Source: Tuctoria greenei
Taxonomy: Eukaryota; Streptophyta; Magnoliopsida; Poales; Poaceae
Assembly (NCBI GenBank): GCA_036927565.1
Contig: JAYESD010000012.1
Coordinates: 1,178,001-1,242,000 of the forward strand
Reading direction: 5' to 3'
DNA length: 64,000 nucleotides
Part shown: piece by piece, positions 43,001 through 55,950 of the stretch
Layout: every line of letters begins with the position of its first letter
Position numbering within the stretch: the stretch's first letter is position 1
Notes under the pieces: model-generated
Databases searched by the model: none
Seen by the model: the letters and a program-made list of their open reading frames with translations, nothing else
Told to the model about the DNA's origin: nothing
Made by a program: the position numbers and the translations under genes

Positions 43001-46000
43001 CTGGAGATGAACCAAAAATAGCGGCAGGTTTGCTTATTTTCGTTGTCCTTAAAAGAAATGTACATTGCTCCAGAGTTAGTAGTGATCTCATTCTCATATT
43101 GTTCAATTATGTTTGTACAACTATGCTGAATATTTTAAGTAGAGAAGCAAGAAAATAACCATTTTAACTTTTATCTATTTTGAAAGAGCCATTTTTTCTC
43201 TTGTATGTGAAATCTTATACAATTGATCTTGTGTCAATTACTCATATCTGGGAGCAATTCTGATCTCATGACTGACTTTGCTTTTCCTTTCGTGGATAGC
43301 TATGATAGAGCTTTTTCACCTTCTTCCCCCGGCCGCAAGCAAATTTTTGGATGACCTTGTTACTTTGGTAATTGATCTGGAAAGGGCACTTCCTGAAGAT
43401 CAATTTTATAGTGAAATCAACAGCCCTTATCGGGCTCCTCTTGCGAAATTTCTGAACCGCTACGCTGTGGAGGCTGTGGACTATTTTCTTGCTCGGTTAA
43501 GCCATCCAAAGTATTTCAGAAGGTTGTGACTTTGCTTTCCAATTTTCTCATCAATCCTCTACATCATAATAAATCTATTTGGTAAATATCAATTCAACTT
43601 ATGTTATGTGCTATCTATCCTAATTTCACTTCTTTGGCTACATAGTGTGGCAAAACATTCACTTACAAATTACAATACTATTCTGGTTTAATTAAAATTT
43701 ATTCTGGATTTAAATATAATTGCACTTATCATCCACCATCAACTCCTTTGCCTTGCATTGAGGTGAAACTAATTATAATGCCAATTTATTATTCTTATTG
43801 GTCTTTAAAATTTCAGGTTTATGTACATAATCTGCTTGGGTACTGGGGAGTTAAGGGATGAACTTGCGAAGTCACCTCAGAAAATACTTGCTAGTGCCTT
43901 TTCGCAGTTTTATCCTCAAACTGATGCAGCAGCGGCTCAACTATGTTCCTCTGTTAAGGATGAAACTGGGGTTATATCTGAGACTGGACAATCTTCATCA
44001 AACATGGTTACTGGTGCTGATAGTTACTTTAATGGATTAGAGCTTGTCTCAGCCCTTGTGAAATTGATGCCTGAGTGGCTCCGTAACAACCGGATTGTCT
44101 TCGATACCTTGCTACTCGCATGGAAATCACCTGCAAGAATCGCTCGCCTGCAGAATGAACAGGAACTCAGTTTGCCCCAGGTATATATGCTATATGAGTA
44201 TATGTTGCTTGTATATTCTTTGTTTGAATTTTTATGTTTCGTATTTGTTTGATACTAAACTCATGGTTATGGTTTCTATTGACTTTCACTCATGAATCTT
44301 TCAATTTCTTTTTCCGTACATTATTTCTTTTGTTTTGATATGTTATTTTCTTGTTAGTGTCCTCTCCTCTCCACTACCTCAATGACCATTTGCAGTACAA
44401 AATTGTCAGACGACGGGGATTCCTTGAAGTTATTTTACGATACCATTTATTATCTTTTAATGATTCTGCACTCAACTAGTCAACTGACACTATTCTGTTT
44501 TATAGCATTAAACTTTTCAAATAGTACTTAAGAGCACTTCCAACTCCAACATGTTGGCAATCCTAAATGATTTCTTCCTGTATGATATAGGATTTATTAA
44601 TGCTATATGTGAGAGTTAAATGTTGTGCTGTGACACCTGTTCAGTCTGTGCAATATATATATATAAATTGCTGTTATGATGGTTTTGAATAGTTCTTATA
44701 CCCAATATTTACCTTCATTGCTTCCATTTTGTACTTGTTTAATATCTATCATCCTTTGTGTTTGTTAATCTTGCTTTATGAACAGGTGATGGAAAGTAAG
44801 CGGCTCATTAAATGCTTCTTGAATTATTTGAGACATGATTGTACTGAAGTTGGCGCACTCTTTGATATGCTATCAATATTCTTGTACCGTAGCCGCATAG
44901 ATTATAGCTTTCTTAAGGAATTTTATGTCATAGAGGTAACACCATTTCTTGTTTCTGGTTGGTGATATTTTATTTTTGTACTCATTGACTCTCTTCTCAT
45001 GCCTACCCCAATGTGCTTGGGACAAAGGCTTGGTTGTTCTTGTTGAATCTCCTCTCTTATCATCGTTCTATGTTCTTTTAGGTTGCTGAAGGATACTCTC
45101 CAAATCTGAAAAAAATTATTCTTAACCACTTCCTGAATATATTCCAGTCAAAACAATATGGGCAAGATCATTTAGTGGTTACCATGCAGATACTTATACT
45201 TCCAATGCTAGCTCATTCTTTCCAAAATGGACAAAGTTGGGAAGTTGTTGATCCATCTATAATCAAAACTATTGTTGACAAGCTTCTTGATCCTCCAGAA
45301 GAGGTAACTATAATGCGACATAGCACCTGGCAACATCAGATTTTCTATTTTCATTGCAAGTTCCTAATTAAAGTTATTGTGATTTCTTGTAGGTCAGTGC
45401 TGAGTATGATGAACCACTAAGAATAGAACTACTTCAGCTCGCAACATTACTTCTGAAGTATCTACAGAATGATCTTGTTCATCATCGAAAAGAACTTATA
45501 AAGTTCGGTTGGAACCATCTCAAGCGTGAAGATAACTCCAGCAAACAATGGGCCTTTGTGAATGTTTGTCATTTCTTAGAGGCATATCAAGCCCCTGAGA
45601 AGATTATTTTACAGGTAGTTATCAACTTCTGTTGTGTTAACTCATTAACTGTATATTTTCAGCATTCTTGTATTGATCTACTGCTGTGATATATTATTTT
45701 ACTCAGGTTTTTATTGCTCTTTTACGGACATGTCAACCAGAAAATAAGTTGCTTGTGAAGCAAGCTCTCAATATCCTGATGCCTGCCCTTCCTAGAAGGC
45801 TTCCTCCAGGAGATAGCCGCATGCCAATATGGATCAGATACACTAAGAAAGTCCTCGTGGAGGAGGGTCATTCAATTCCAAACATGATTCACATATTCCA
45901 GCTTATTGTTCGCCATGCAGATCTTTTTTATAGTTGCAGAGCCCACTTTGTTCCTCAGATGGTCAACTCTCTTAGTCGCCTTGGATTACCATACAACACA

Positions 46001-49000
46001 ACGGCGGAAAATAGACGGCTCGCAATTGAACTTGCTGGATTGGTAGTGGCATGGGAAAGACAGAGACAAAGTGAGATGAAAATCGCTCAGGAAAGTGACA
46101 GCCAGAATCAAATCAGTGATATGCTTAATCCTAATGCTGTTGGTGGTGGTGAACCGAAACTATCTTCAGATGTTCCAACATTTTCTGATGATTTGAGTAA
46201 GAGAGTGAAAGTTGAACCGGGCTTGCAACCTCTGTGTGTGATGTCACCAGGTGGGGCATCTATATCTAACATTGAGACACCTGGATCTTCAGGGCAACCA
46301 GACGAAGAGTATAAACCTAATGCTGCAATGGAGGAGATGATCATTACTTTCCTTATCAGGGTGCACCCTTTGCCTCCCCCCTCTCCCCTGTAAAATATAT
46401 GTTGAATTGAGTTAGAAAATTTTCTTTCGGTAAAACATCAATATTACAGTTTCTTTTCATGCCACGTATTCTAATGATTGTGATGCATGCTTCTTAGTAG
46501 TGTATCCTTCTTAAGCAGGGGTCTCCCCTGCTATCCACCTAAAAAAAGTATATCCTTGTCACTGAAACAACCAAAATATAACATTTTTGTAAGAAGGTCG
46601 ACGGATGTTTTCTGAATGTCATATAATGATATTGAGACAGACTTTGTACCTTTACTGGCATCGTCTGACATCAGCATATGCATATTAAAATCTATAGTTT
46701 ATACTTTATAGATTTACTAATCAGTTTTGTTGATTTGGACAATAGGTGTCTCTAGTGATTGAGCCTAAGGATAAGGAATCTAGCTCAATGTACATTCAAG
46801 CTCTTGATCTACTGACTCAAGCTCTGGAGGTCTGGCCAAATGCCAATGTTAAATTCAATTATCTCGAGAAATTGCTCGGGAACCTTTCACCTTCTCAGTC
46901 CAAGGACCCTGCCACAGCCCTTGCACAAGGCCTTGATGTTATGAACAAAGTATTGGAAAAACAGCCCCGTCTCTTTATCCGCAATAACATTAACCATATT
47001 TCTCAAGTAAGTAACTTCAGACTATACTTGTACTCTTGATAAGATTTTGGTTATATCTGTATTTTGATGGTATCGGGACATAATTTTTAGATACTGGAAC
47101 CTTGCTTTTAGATATCTGACACAAGGCATTATTTTTATGCTTGATGTATTTTTGTACTTATTAGATACTGGAACCTTGCTTCAACAATAAAATGCTGGAT
47201 GCTGGAAAGTCACTTTGCTCCTTGCTAAAGATGGTATTCAGTGCTTTTCCCCTTGAAGCAGCTACAACACCACAAGATATAAAGCTGTTGTATCAAAGAG
47301 TTCAAGATCTCATTCAGAAGCAGCTTGCTGCTGTTACAACTTCACAGATATCACTTGAGCTTAGCAATGCTAATTCTATGATAAGTTTTGCACTGTTTAT
47401 CCTCAATGCGCTTGCAGAAGTACAGAAGAATTTCATTGATCCATTCATCGGTTTGCTGTTCCGTGTTCTGCAACGTCTCGCACGTGACATGGGATCTTCT
47501 GCCGGTGCTCATGTCCGACAAGTAGGTTGAGATGTTGACATGATATGATTATTTTCTTTTAACTTCTTTCAGTTTGTGTATGTGCCAGCAAGCTTAAGAC
47601 ATGGTCACAAAAGTTTTGTTTTCTTATATCCACTTATTTCAAAGCTTGTATGACTTAAGCTAACCTTAGTGCTATAGATTAATCTTACTTTTTAAAACTA
47701 GTGAACTATTCTTGTAATATATTCACATGCCATGGGTGGAACAACATGAAAAAATCGTCATGTTGTGTACATGTGAGGACATTATTGCCACTCTGCTGAG
47801 TATTCAACCTGGACTATTATCAGATTATGCGCACACAATTGAATGACTGTGTCTAGAATATTTTTATTTTTAGCAGGTTTCTACTAATTGTTCATCATTA
47901 TTGACTTTGTAATAATTACAGGGACAGCGACCTGATCTGGATTCATCAGTTAGCTCACGTCCTACTGTAGATTCTACTGTCATATCCAACATGAAGACAG
48001 TCTTAAAACTCATAAGCGAGAGGGTGATGTCCTCTTCCGATCACAGGAAATCTATGGGCCAAATACTTCAGGCACTTCTTTCAGAGAAAGGCACTGATTC
48101 CAGCATTCTCCTATGCATCCTAGACATGATAAAAACTTGGATTGAGGATGATTGCAGACCTGCTTCATCTGCTGGATCTGTTAATTCACTTAACCCAAAG
48201 GAAATACTAACCTATCTTCAGAAGTTATCTTTAGTTGACAGAAAATGCTTCCCCCTCTCCGCTCAAGAAGAATGGGATGCAAAATATTTAGAGCTACTTT
48301 ATTCGCTTTGCACAGATTCGAACAGGTAAGGACATATCTATAAAGAAAGCGTTTTGAGTATTTTGTTCATCCTTCTAAGTCTCTGTTCTTGCAGATATCC
48401 ACTGGCTTTTAGGCAAGAATTTTTTCATAAGGTTGAGAGACAATATATGCTTGGACTTAGAGCAAAAGATCCAGAAATGAGGAAACGGTTCTTCAAGCTT
48501 TACCATGACACTGTGGGGAAAACGTTGTTTTCTAGACTGCAGTTTATAATACAAACACAGGATTGGGAAACAGTGAGTGATGTTTTCTGGTTGAAGCAAG
48601 GCCTTGATCTCATTTTGGCTATATTAGTTGAAAATGAGCCAATCACACTTGCTGCAAATTCTGCTCGTGTGCCAGCGCTTATGATAGCAGGGCCAGTTCC
48701 AGATCGCATTGCATTGCCGCAGCAGGTTCCAGATGCTCAGGAAAGCATGGATGGCACATCTCTGTCATTTGATTCTCTTACAACTCGGCACACACAGTTT
48801 TTAACAGAAGCGAGCAAGCTTGTGGTAAATACTTGGTACTCTTAACTATGCTGGTGCCTGAATAGTTTTAAACATGCATGTTCTGTAACCTGAATATAAC
48901 ACATGTTTAGGATTAAATTTTTTTATTCTCAAATCATGTAGGTGGCAGATATTATGGCTCCACTGAAGGAACTTGCATTTGCTGATGCCAATGTAGCTTA

Positions 49001-52000
49001 CCATTTGTGGGTTCTTGTATTTCCAATTGTTTGGGTCACCTTGCATAAAGAGGAACAAGTTGCGCTTGCTAAGCCAATAATTGCCCTTTTATCGAAAGAT
49101 TACCATAAGAGACAGCAGGCAGCCAGACCTAACGTAGCCCAGGCACTCCTTGAAGGTCTTCATTTGAGCCATCCTCAGCCACGCATGCCTAGTGAGCTTA
49201 TCAAATATATTGGAAAAACTTGCAACGCGTGGTATACGGCATTTGCCTTACTTGAAAGTCATATGGTGCATATGAATGAGGCTAAGTGCTCTGAGTCATT
49301 GGCTGAGTTATACAGGCTTCTTAATGAAGATGACATGAGATGTGGATTATGGAAGAGAAGATCGATTACTGCAGAAACAAGAGCTGGGTTGTCACTTGTC
49401 CAACATGGTTACTGGCAACAGGCGCAGAATCTCTTTTACCAGGCAATGATCAAAGCAACTCAGGGAACATACAATAACACCGTCCCCAAGGCTGAAATGT
49501 GTCTTTGGGAAGAACAGTGGTTGTCCTGTGCAACTCAATTAGGTCAGTGGGAAGTCTTAGCTGATTATGGAAAAGGGATAGAGAATCATGAAATCCTGTT
49601 AGATTGCCTTTGGAAGGTTCCTGACTGGACATATATGAAGGAAAATGTAATTTCTAAAGCTCAGGTTGAAGAGACACCAAAATTACGCCTGATTCAATCC
49701 TTTTTCACTCTCCATGACAAAGGTAATAATGGTCTAAGTGAAGCAGAGAGCCTTGTTAGCAAAGGTGTTGAACTTGCACTAGAACAGTGGTGGCAGTTGC
49801 CTGAAATGTCTGTGCAATCCCGTCTACCTCTGCTGCAGCAATTTCAACAGTTGGTTGAAGTGAAAGAATCATCTAAAATACTGCTTGACATTGCAAATGG
49901 GAACAGACCAGCATCAGCAGGCTCAGGTGCCAATTCCAATCCACATAACTCATTTGCTGATCTTAAGGATATTCTAGAAACATGGAGACTTCGGACTCCC
50001 AATGAGTGGGATAATATGACTGTTTGGTATGACCTGCTCCAGTGGAGGAACGAGACGTACAATTCAGTAATAGATGCATTCAAGGACTTTGGTCAAACAA
50101 ATCCTCAACTTCATCATCTTGGCTACCGAGATAAAGCTTGGAATGTGAACAAACTTGCTCACATAGCTCGCAAGCAAGGTCTTCCTGATGTTTGTGTAAC
50201 TATACTTGACAAAATGTATGGTCATGCTACCATGGAAGTTCAGGTATCTTTCTGTAATATTACTACATTTATAGAACTTTGTATTGCACTATCTTCTTCT
50301 TTTACTAGTTTGTGTTCGGATCTATTTGCAGGAAGCATTTGTGAAGATATGTGAACAAGCTAAGGCTTATTTAGAAATGAAAGGCGAATTAGTCAGTGGT
50401 CTTAACTTAATCAACAATACCAATTTGGAATTTTTCCCTGTGAAGAATAAAGCTGAAATATTTCGTCTCCGGGGTGACTTCCTTCTGAAATTGAATGATA
50501 GCGATGGTGCGAACCAGGCTTATTCAAACGCGATAACTCTTTTTAAGCATTTACCAAAAGGATGGATTAGCTGGGGAAATTACTGTGATATGGTATGCCT
50601 ACATTCATTTATTTTTTGGATAATACCATTACCATTCAAGGTTTCCAGTTTCATATTCACTAATTTCATATGTTTTGTTCTTTTCAGGTTTTCAAAGAAA
50701 GTAATGAAGAGGTTTGGCTTGAGTATGCTGTCAGTTGTTTTTTCCAGGGCATCAAATATGGGGTTTCCAACTCGAGGAGCCACCTAGCTCGAATTCTCTA
50801 TCTCCTCAGCTTTGATACACAAAATGAACCTGTAGGAAGGGCGTTAGATAAATATCTTGAGCAACTGCCCCACTGGGTTTGGCTTTCATGGATACCTCAG
50901 CTATTGTTATCATTACAGAGAAGTGAAGCTCAACACTGCAAATTGGTTTTGTTAAAGATAGCTCAAGTTTATCCACAGGTAAAATGATGTGACTGTGTTA
51001 TTTGTATTTCTTGAACTTGGTGCATAATCTTTTCCTAGTCATACATTTCCAAGACATATTACAGGCTTTGTATTACTGGCTTCGTACATACTTGATGGAA
51101 CGTCGTGATGTTGCTACTAAGACTGAAATGGGAAGAAACATGTTGGCTCAGCAGCGTATGCAGCAAGCTATGTTGGCAAACAATGCTGCAAATAACTTAA
51201 CTGATGGGAGTGTGAGGGCCTCTAGTCATGGAAACATGACTTCTGATAGCCAGGCTCATCAAACCGGCCAGTCAGGTGGTGCTACTGGTTCTCATGAGGG
51301 AGGAAACCTCCAAGGACAAGAGCCAGACAGATCTACTGTTGAAGGTGGTACAGGTTCCAGCCATGATCAAGGTCAGCCGAGTTCGGCAAGTGCTGAGGGT
51401 TCACAGGTTCCACTAAGACGCAATACAGGACTTGGTTGGGTAACTTCAGCAGCAAGTGCATTTGATGCTGCAAAAGACATAATGGAAGCTCTGAGGAGCA
51501 AGCATACTAATCTAGCTAATGAGCTCGAGGTAAGAAATAACGTAACATTTTATGCCAATAATTGGAAACCACACTACTGAGAAATTTAGAATAGGCATTA
51601 TTTTTAATTCAGCTGAACCTTTTCATTTTGTTTCCTTTTATGGGTTTTGGATGGAGGTTGTGATTGATTTGCATGTCTCAAAAATGTAACAGAGTCGATA
51701 AGTTATGCTGTACTCCATCCCAAAATATTTGTCACTTAGGACAAAAATTTTAGTTCAAAATGAACAGAATTCTTGTCCTAAGTGATAAGTATTTTGGGAT
51801 GAAGGAATACTAGATATTATGAATATTTTCTATATAGAACAGCCGAATTTGTCGTAGTCATTAGACAGTTTGCAAAGCTTGCATTTAGCTGCAGCATAAA
51901 TTGTTGAATGCTTACTTTATCAGTGTCTTGTGTTCATATTATTGTTTTTTTTTGAAGCACAAAACTGTTGGGGAAACCCCCGCAGTACATACATTTGTTA

Positions 52001-54864
52001 TCGTAACCATAAGATATACAACAGAAAGTAGCCACAGTTTTAGTTAGAGTAGTATAGACATAGTTTGTTCATATTATTGTTATGTGTATATTGAAGCTTT
52101 TCATTAAGCTTGTCCACGCTTGAAAAAAATTCTTAGTCATTTTTACTAATTGCTAATCTAAAATGATTTCATTGCTGGTTCAGCTTTTACTGTCAGAAAT
52201 TGGATCTAGATTTGTTACTCTTCCTGAAGAAAGACTTCTTGCTGTGGTTAACGCACTGCTTCATCGCTGCTACAAGTATCCAACAGCAACAACAGGCGAG
52301 GTTCCATATTCTCTAAAGAAGGAACTCTCTGGTGTATGTAGAGCTTGCTTTTCTCAAGATGCTGTTAACAAGCATGTTGATTTTGTCAAGGAGTACAAGC
52401 AAGATTTTGAGCGTCACCTTGATCCAGAAAGTGCTACTACTTTTCCGGCAACCCTTGCTGAGCTTACTGAGAGATTGAAGCACTGGAAGAATATTCTTCA
52501 GAGTAATGTAGAGGATAGGTTCCCTGCAGTATTAAAACTAGAGGAAGAAAGTAAAACACTTAGGGATTTTCATGTTGTTGATATAGAACTCCCAGGGCAG
52601 TACTTCACAGATCAGGTTGGTTGCGTGATGTCTTTTTATTCTTTATCCAAATCAATTAAAAAATGTTTCATTATCAAATAAACACTTCCCATAATGTGTT
52701 GAAAATAGTAATGTTTATGATGTGAGAAACATCGATAACTATGTTTACCTTTATTCATTCATATATGGTGTTAGGACATGCAAACAATCATGTGCTAATT
52801 GTATATATTAATGAATGGGGTACTATTACATCTGGACTTTTCACAGTTGTCCCTTAGTCTAATATTTTCTATCTTTTATAGGAGATTGCACCTGATCACA
52901 CTGTTAAGTTGGACAGAGTTGGACCTGACATTCCAATTGTCAGGAGGCATGGTAGTAGCTTTCGACGGCTGACACTCATTGGTTCAGATGGTTCACAGCG
53001 CCATTTTATTGTTCAAACATCGCTGACTCCAAATGCTAGGAGTGATGAAAGAATGCTACAGCTATTCCGTGTGCTAAATAAAATGTTTGACAAGCATAAA
53101 GAATCCAGGCGGCGCCATTTAGCTATCCATACCCCAATAATTATTCCTGTTTGGTCACAGGTGCAAACGCTTTGCCATAGTATGATAATGTCTTATTATA
53201 TGAAACTTTAGCTTGCCAGTGTACAAATGTCTTTGACACGTCATTTTTTTATTTAGGTTCGGATGGTTGAGGATGATTTGATGTACAGCACTTTCCTTGA
53301 AGTGTATGAAATTAACTGTGCACGTCACAATAGAGAAGCTGATTCGCCTATTACAATTTTCAAAGAACAGCTCAATCAAGCTATTTCAGGGCAGGTCTCT
53401 CCTGAAGCAGTTGTGGAACTACGTTTGCAAGCATACAATGAAATTACTAAAAATATTGTGAATGATAATATCTTCTCCCAGTACATGCACAAGATTCTGC
53501 CTACTGGCAACTACCTCTGGACCTTTAAGAAACAGTTTTCAATCCAAGTGGCTCTCTCCTGCTTCATGTCATATATGCTGCAAATTGGAGGCAGGGCCCC
53601 TAACAAAATTCTATTTGCTAAAAATACTGGAAAAATCTTCCAAACTGACTTCCATCCAGGTACTATTCTTGATAATTATCAATCTTTGTAAATAAGGAGT
53701 ATGGAAGGTTATGATAACTAACTTGTTTCCTTACAGCTTACGATGCAAATGGAATGATCGAGTTCAACGAGCTAGTTCCATTTAGGCTGACACGCAACAT
53801 GCAAGCTTTCTTCTCTAATTTTGGTGTTGAAGGTCTCATAGTGTCTGCCATGTGTTCTGCTGCCCAGTCTGTGGTTTCACCTAAAGTGAGTATTTTAACC
53901 GACATGCTTTACATTTTAATAGTGTGTTGAATTTCTGTAGGAGTAAGGGGGTGAATAAGAATAAAAATTCATCTCTACCATTATTTCAGAGAGAATCCCT
54001 TGTCACTGAATCTTGCATAATGCCATGAGCCACTTATCGTCTCAATGAAATAATGAAAGATTTTGTTGTGATTGGGGTTGAGCTTGCACATCTCATCTTG
54101 CAAATTTCTGCTGATACATTTTCTCATAATTTTGAAGCCTTCAAAATGACCATCTTTCATTTCGTGTTTTTCAGCAAAGCCAGCACATTTGGCATCATTT
54201 GGCTATGTTTTTCCGTGATGAACTGTTATCTTGGTTGTGGAGAAGGCCACTTGGCATTCCATCGGTCCCTGTTCCTGCTGGAATGATCAACCCGTTGGAT
54301 TTCCAACAGAAGGTGATAAACAATGTGGATAATGTCATCAATCGGATCAGATCGATATCACCACATTACCTTGCTGAGGAGGTATGATGTTTCTTTATCT
54401 TGATCTGTGTCTGTTATTCTTCTCAAGGAAGTTCTTTATTATTTTGTGCTGATTGGGTGAATAGTAAGCCACGAGCTTTAACCTTGATGATGCCGATTCT
54501 GGAGATGGATCATGTATATATTCCTGTTATTTGTGGTTGGTTGCCTCCTGTAAATAGAGAATATAAATGTCATGCTCAGGTTGTTTGTATGGTTGATCTT
54601 CACCGCCAAGTTTCTTATTTGATACTTCAAATATTGTCGCATGCTGCATCTGTAGCACCGAGTACTAGTCGCTTGAACAGATAATTCTTCCCATTGTTAT
54701 TCATTGACCTTTGTCTTACATCTTATCATTCTTTGTTATATCAGGAGGAGAACGCAACCGAGCAGCCTCAGTCAGTGCAGGGAGGAGTCACAGATCTGGT
54801 GGAAGCGGCATTATCCTCGAGGAACTTATGCATGATGGATCCGACATGGCACCCATGGTTCTGA
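34005..54864 (+). CDS. TRA1: Tra1/TRRAP-like pseudokinase, SAGA and NuA4 scaffold
   Basis: Giant nuclear HEAT/FAT/PIKK-fold protein that recruits SAGA and NuA4 histone acetyltransferases to activators. I traced 36 exons with every junction in frame, giving 3,871 residues, close to Arabidopsis TRA1A/B and other Tra1 proteins. Residues 1 to about 2,500 are helical HEAT-type repeats (conserved start MEVRDSLEMTHT, HSEVLRPFVQDL). FAT-type helices follow (about 2,570-3,090), then a Gly/Ser/Gln-rich linker in exon 30. The PI3K-like domain (about 3,450-3,800) lacks the kinase HRD and DFG motifs, having GGRAPNKILFAKNTGK and TDFHP, as expected for this non-catalytic family. A short FATC end finishes in DPTWHPWF at the TGA 54862-54864. 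KRVKVE in exon 22 could be a nuclear localisation signal. ATG 34005 is chosen because the N-terminus matches the family and splices in frame. Confidence 0.96.
35463..35562 (+). other. TRA1: TRA1 intron 3 with GC-AG boundaries
   Basis: The exon 3/intron junction reads ATCAGAAAG|GCAAGA and the acceptor is TTTACAG|GAACTG. Family conservation across the junction (IRK-ELLVGL) fixes the site. GCAAGA matches the consensus of functional GC-AG introns. Confidence 0.85.
36486..36534 (+). repeat. SINE-like 3' tail in TRA1 intron 4
   Basis: GCCTACCCCAACTTGCTTGG followed by GGCTAAAAGGCTTTGCTGTTG. Same tail family as at 30431-30510; the upstream part is not recognisable. Confidence 0.55.
38426..38464 (+). 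repeat. SINE-like 3' tail in TRA1 intron 9
   Basis: GCCTACCCCAACTCGTTTGG with GACTAGATCATTGTTG; a degenerate copy of the same tail. Confidence 0.45.
40835..41139. mobile_element. Tourist/PIF-Harbinger-like MITE in TRA1 intron 13
   Basis: 305 bp, bounded by TTA target duplications at 40832-40834 and 41140-41142. The terminal inverted repeats begin GGCCCCCTTTGGCA on both ends and extend imperfectly for about 35 bp to AGCTGATTCT. There is no coding capacity. The 3-bp TTA duplication fits the PIF/Harbinger superfamily. Confidence 0.85.
45001..45045 (+). repeat. SINE-like 3' tail in TRA1 intron 19
   Basis: GCCTACCCCAATGTGCTTGG followed by GACAAAGGCTTGG and TTGTT units. Fourth copy of the tail in this window. 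Confidence 0.5.
47087..47181 (+). repeat. TRA1: Duplicated acceptor and exon start at TRA1 exon 24
   Basis: A 21-base sequence beginning TTAGATACTGG and ending CCTTGCTT occurs identically at 47087-47107 and 47161-47181. The second copy holds the acceptor AG and first codons of exon 24; the first copy is an upstream decoy. Confidence 0.9.
51713..51807. mobile_element. Stowaway-like MITE in TRA1 intron 30
   Basis: 95-bp foldback flanked by TA (51711-51712 and 51808-51809). The ends are CTCCATCCCAAAATA and TATTTTGGGATGAAGG. Inner arms GTCACTTAGGACAA and TTGTCCTAAGTGAT pair closely. This is the CTCCCTCCGTCCC-type Stowaway end with drift. Confidence 0.82.
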
Positions 54865-55743
54865 AGGCAGCCAGCCTCTGATTATATTCACACTGAAAGC
54901 TGGCGTGTTTTTAGTCCATTCTGATTATTAATTATAGCTGGTAGTAGGCTCGTAGATGATGTACATATACTATCAGGAGTTCCTCGTCTCGTTGTCTGGT
55001 ACTCTGGTAGATGACCCCATGTGCTATGTATTGTAGATAAAACCAGGGTGTCGACAAGCCCGTGTTTACTGCTATGTTGGCTTAGAAATATTGAGGCAGT
55101 TAACAGTAACTAGGTACTTACTTCGCATGAATAATTTCCTCTCTTAGCAGTGCCCCCCTCCTCGAGCTGCACTTCGTTTCATTTGGGGGCAGGACGAGAC
55201 GGAGATATCGATCTCGCATTGAACCAAGAGTAATTCTTTGGCGGTCCTTTTTTTTTTGAGGTTGCATCTTTTTTCATGAGCAGATCGATACCGCAAGGAC
55301 AGTGGCGGATCGGATCTTTACTGAAATCTTAGGGGGGCTGAATTATACCCTAATAAAAACAAATTTAAATGTTATTATATATAAATTTAGATTTTATATT
55401 ATGTTTTTTACTGAAATATTTTATCGAACATGTGATGTGCTTGCATTCATTTTCAACCTTGAACCCTTCAAATCCGCTTCTTATCTACAAAATTTATGGA
55501 GGGGTTCAAGGTGGGCTTCACTACATCTAGAGGAGTAGGGGGCTGGAGTCCTAACTCCCTGCGGAACCGCCCCTCCACAAGGATGAGCTTTGTGTGATAT
55601 TGGTTGCTTAATACTCCTTTGGTTCTCGACAAATGTTCAACGACGGAGAGAGTATCAATCAATAATACTTTTTCCATTCTCAAAAATTTGTTAATTTATA
55701 GTTCGGTTATGAATTATAAAATGATAAATTTTGAGGACGGAAG
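54865..55743. other. TRA1 3' UTR and intergenic transposon debris
   Basis: 54865 to about 55120 is the likely TRA1 3' UTR. About 55299-55575 begins CAGTGGCGGATC and ends with GCGGAACCGCCCCTC, a decayed inverted pair typical of non-autonomous DNA transposons that begin CAGTGGCGGAGC; it is too eroded to bound. About 55605-55735 has a weak Stowaway-like fold. No genes. Confidence 0.4.
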
Positions 55744-55950
55744 TGTTACAATTTAATTTTGACATGTCATCACTTGAAGAGTCATTTGCAGTTGTAATTT
55801 CCTCCATTCAAGAGTCATGTCTCTTCTCCAATGGCCACCATCACATGTATAAATAGAAGACAAGTGAATGAATAAAAGATAGTTGAATCATTTGCAATTA
55901 TCTCAAGTCTCTCTCAATTTTCTTCTCTAGTGTTCAATTAGTATTCAACA
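55744..55950 (+). repeat. Short 5' LTR of the Copia element
   Basis: 207 bp, from TGTTACAAT to TATTCAACA (terminal TGTT/AACA). It contains TATAAATAGAAG at about 55851 and GAATAAAAG at about 55869 as TATA box and possible poly(A) signal. The following CGTCATCAACAC occupies the primer-binding position, similar to the CGTTATCAGCAC seen in related plant Copia elements. The boundary is inferred without a second LTR. Confidence 0.6.

Larger units (their letters stand above)
34005..54864 (+). other. TRA1: TRA1 exon map (coding parts)
   Basis: Exons: 34005-34068; 34533-35260; 35334-35462; 35563-35648; 36610-36718; 37126-37221; 37408-37470; 37548-37607; 38111-38179; 38619-38700; 38800-38852; 38951-39013; 39093-40322; 41261-42253; 42340-42675; 42769-43027; 43300-43522; 43817-44180; 44786-44935; 45082-45303; 45393-45614; 45707-46360; 46746-47006; 47165-47521; 47922-48325; 48395-48824; 48942-50243; 50332-50592; 50688-50978; 51065-51529; 52184-52615; 52882-53160; 53257-53659; 53737-53885; 54175-54381; 54745-54864. 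All introns are GT-AG except intron 3, which has a GC donor. Exon lengths sum to a multiple of three with no internal stop. Confidence 0.9.
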
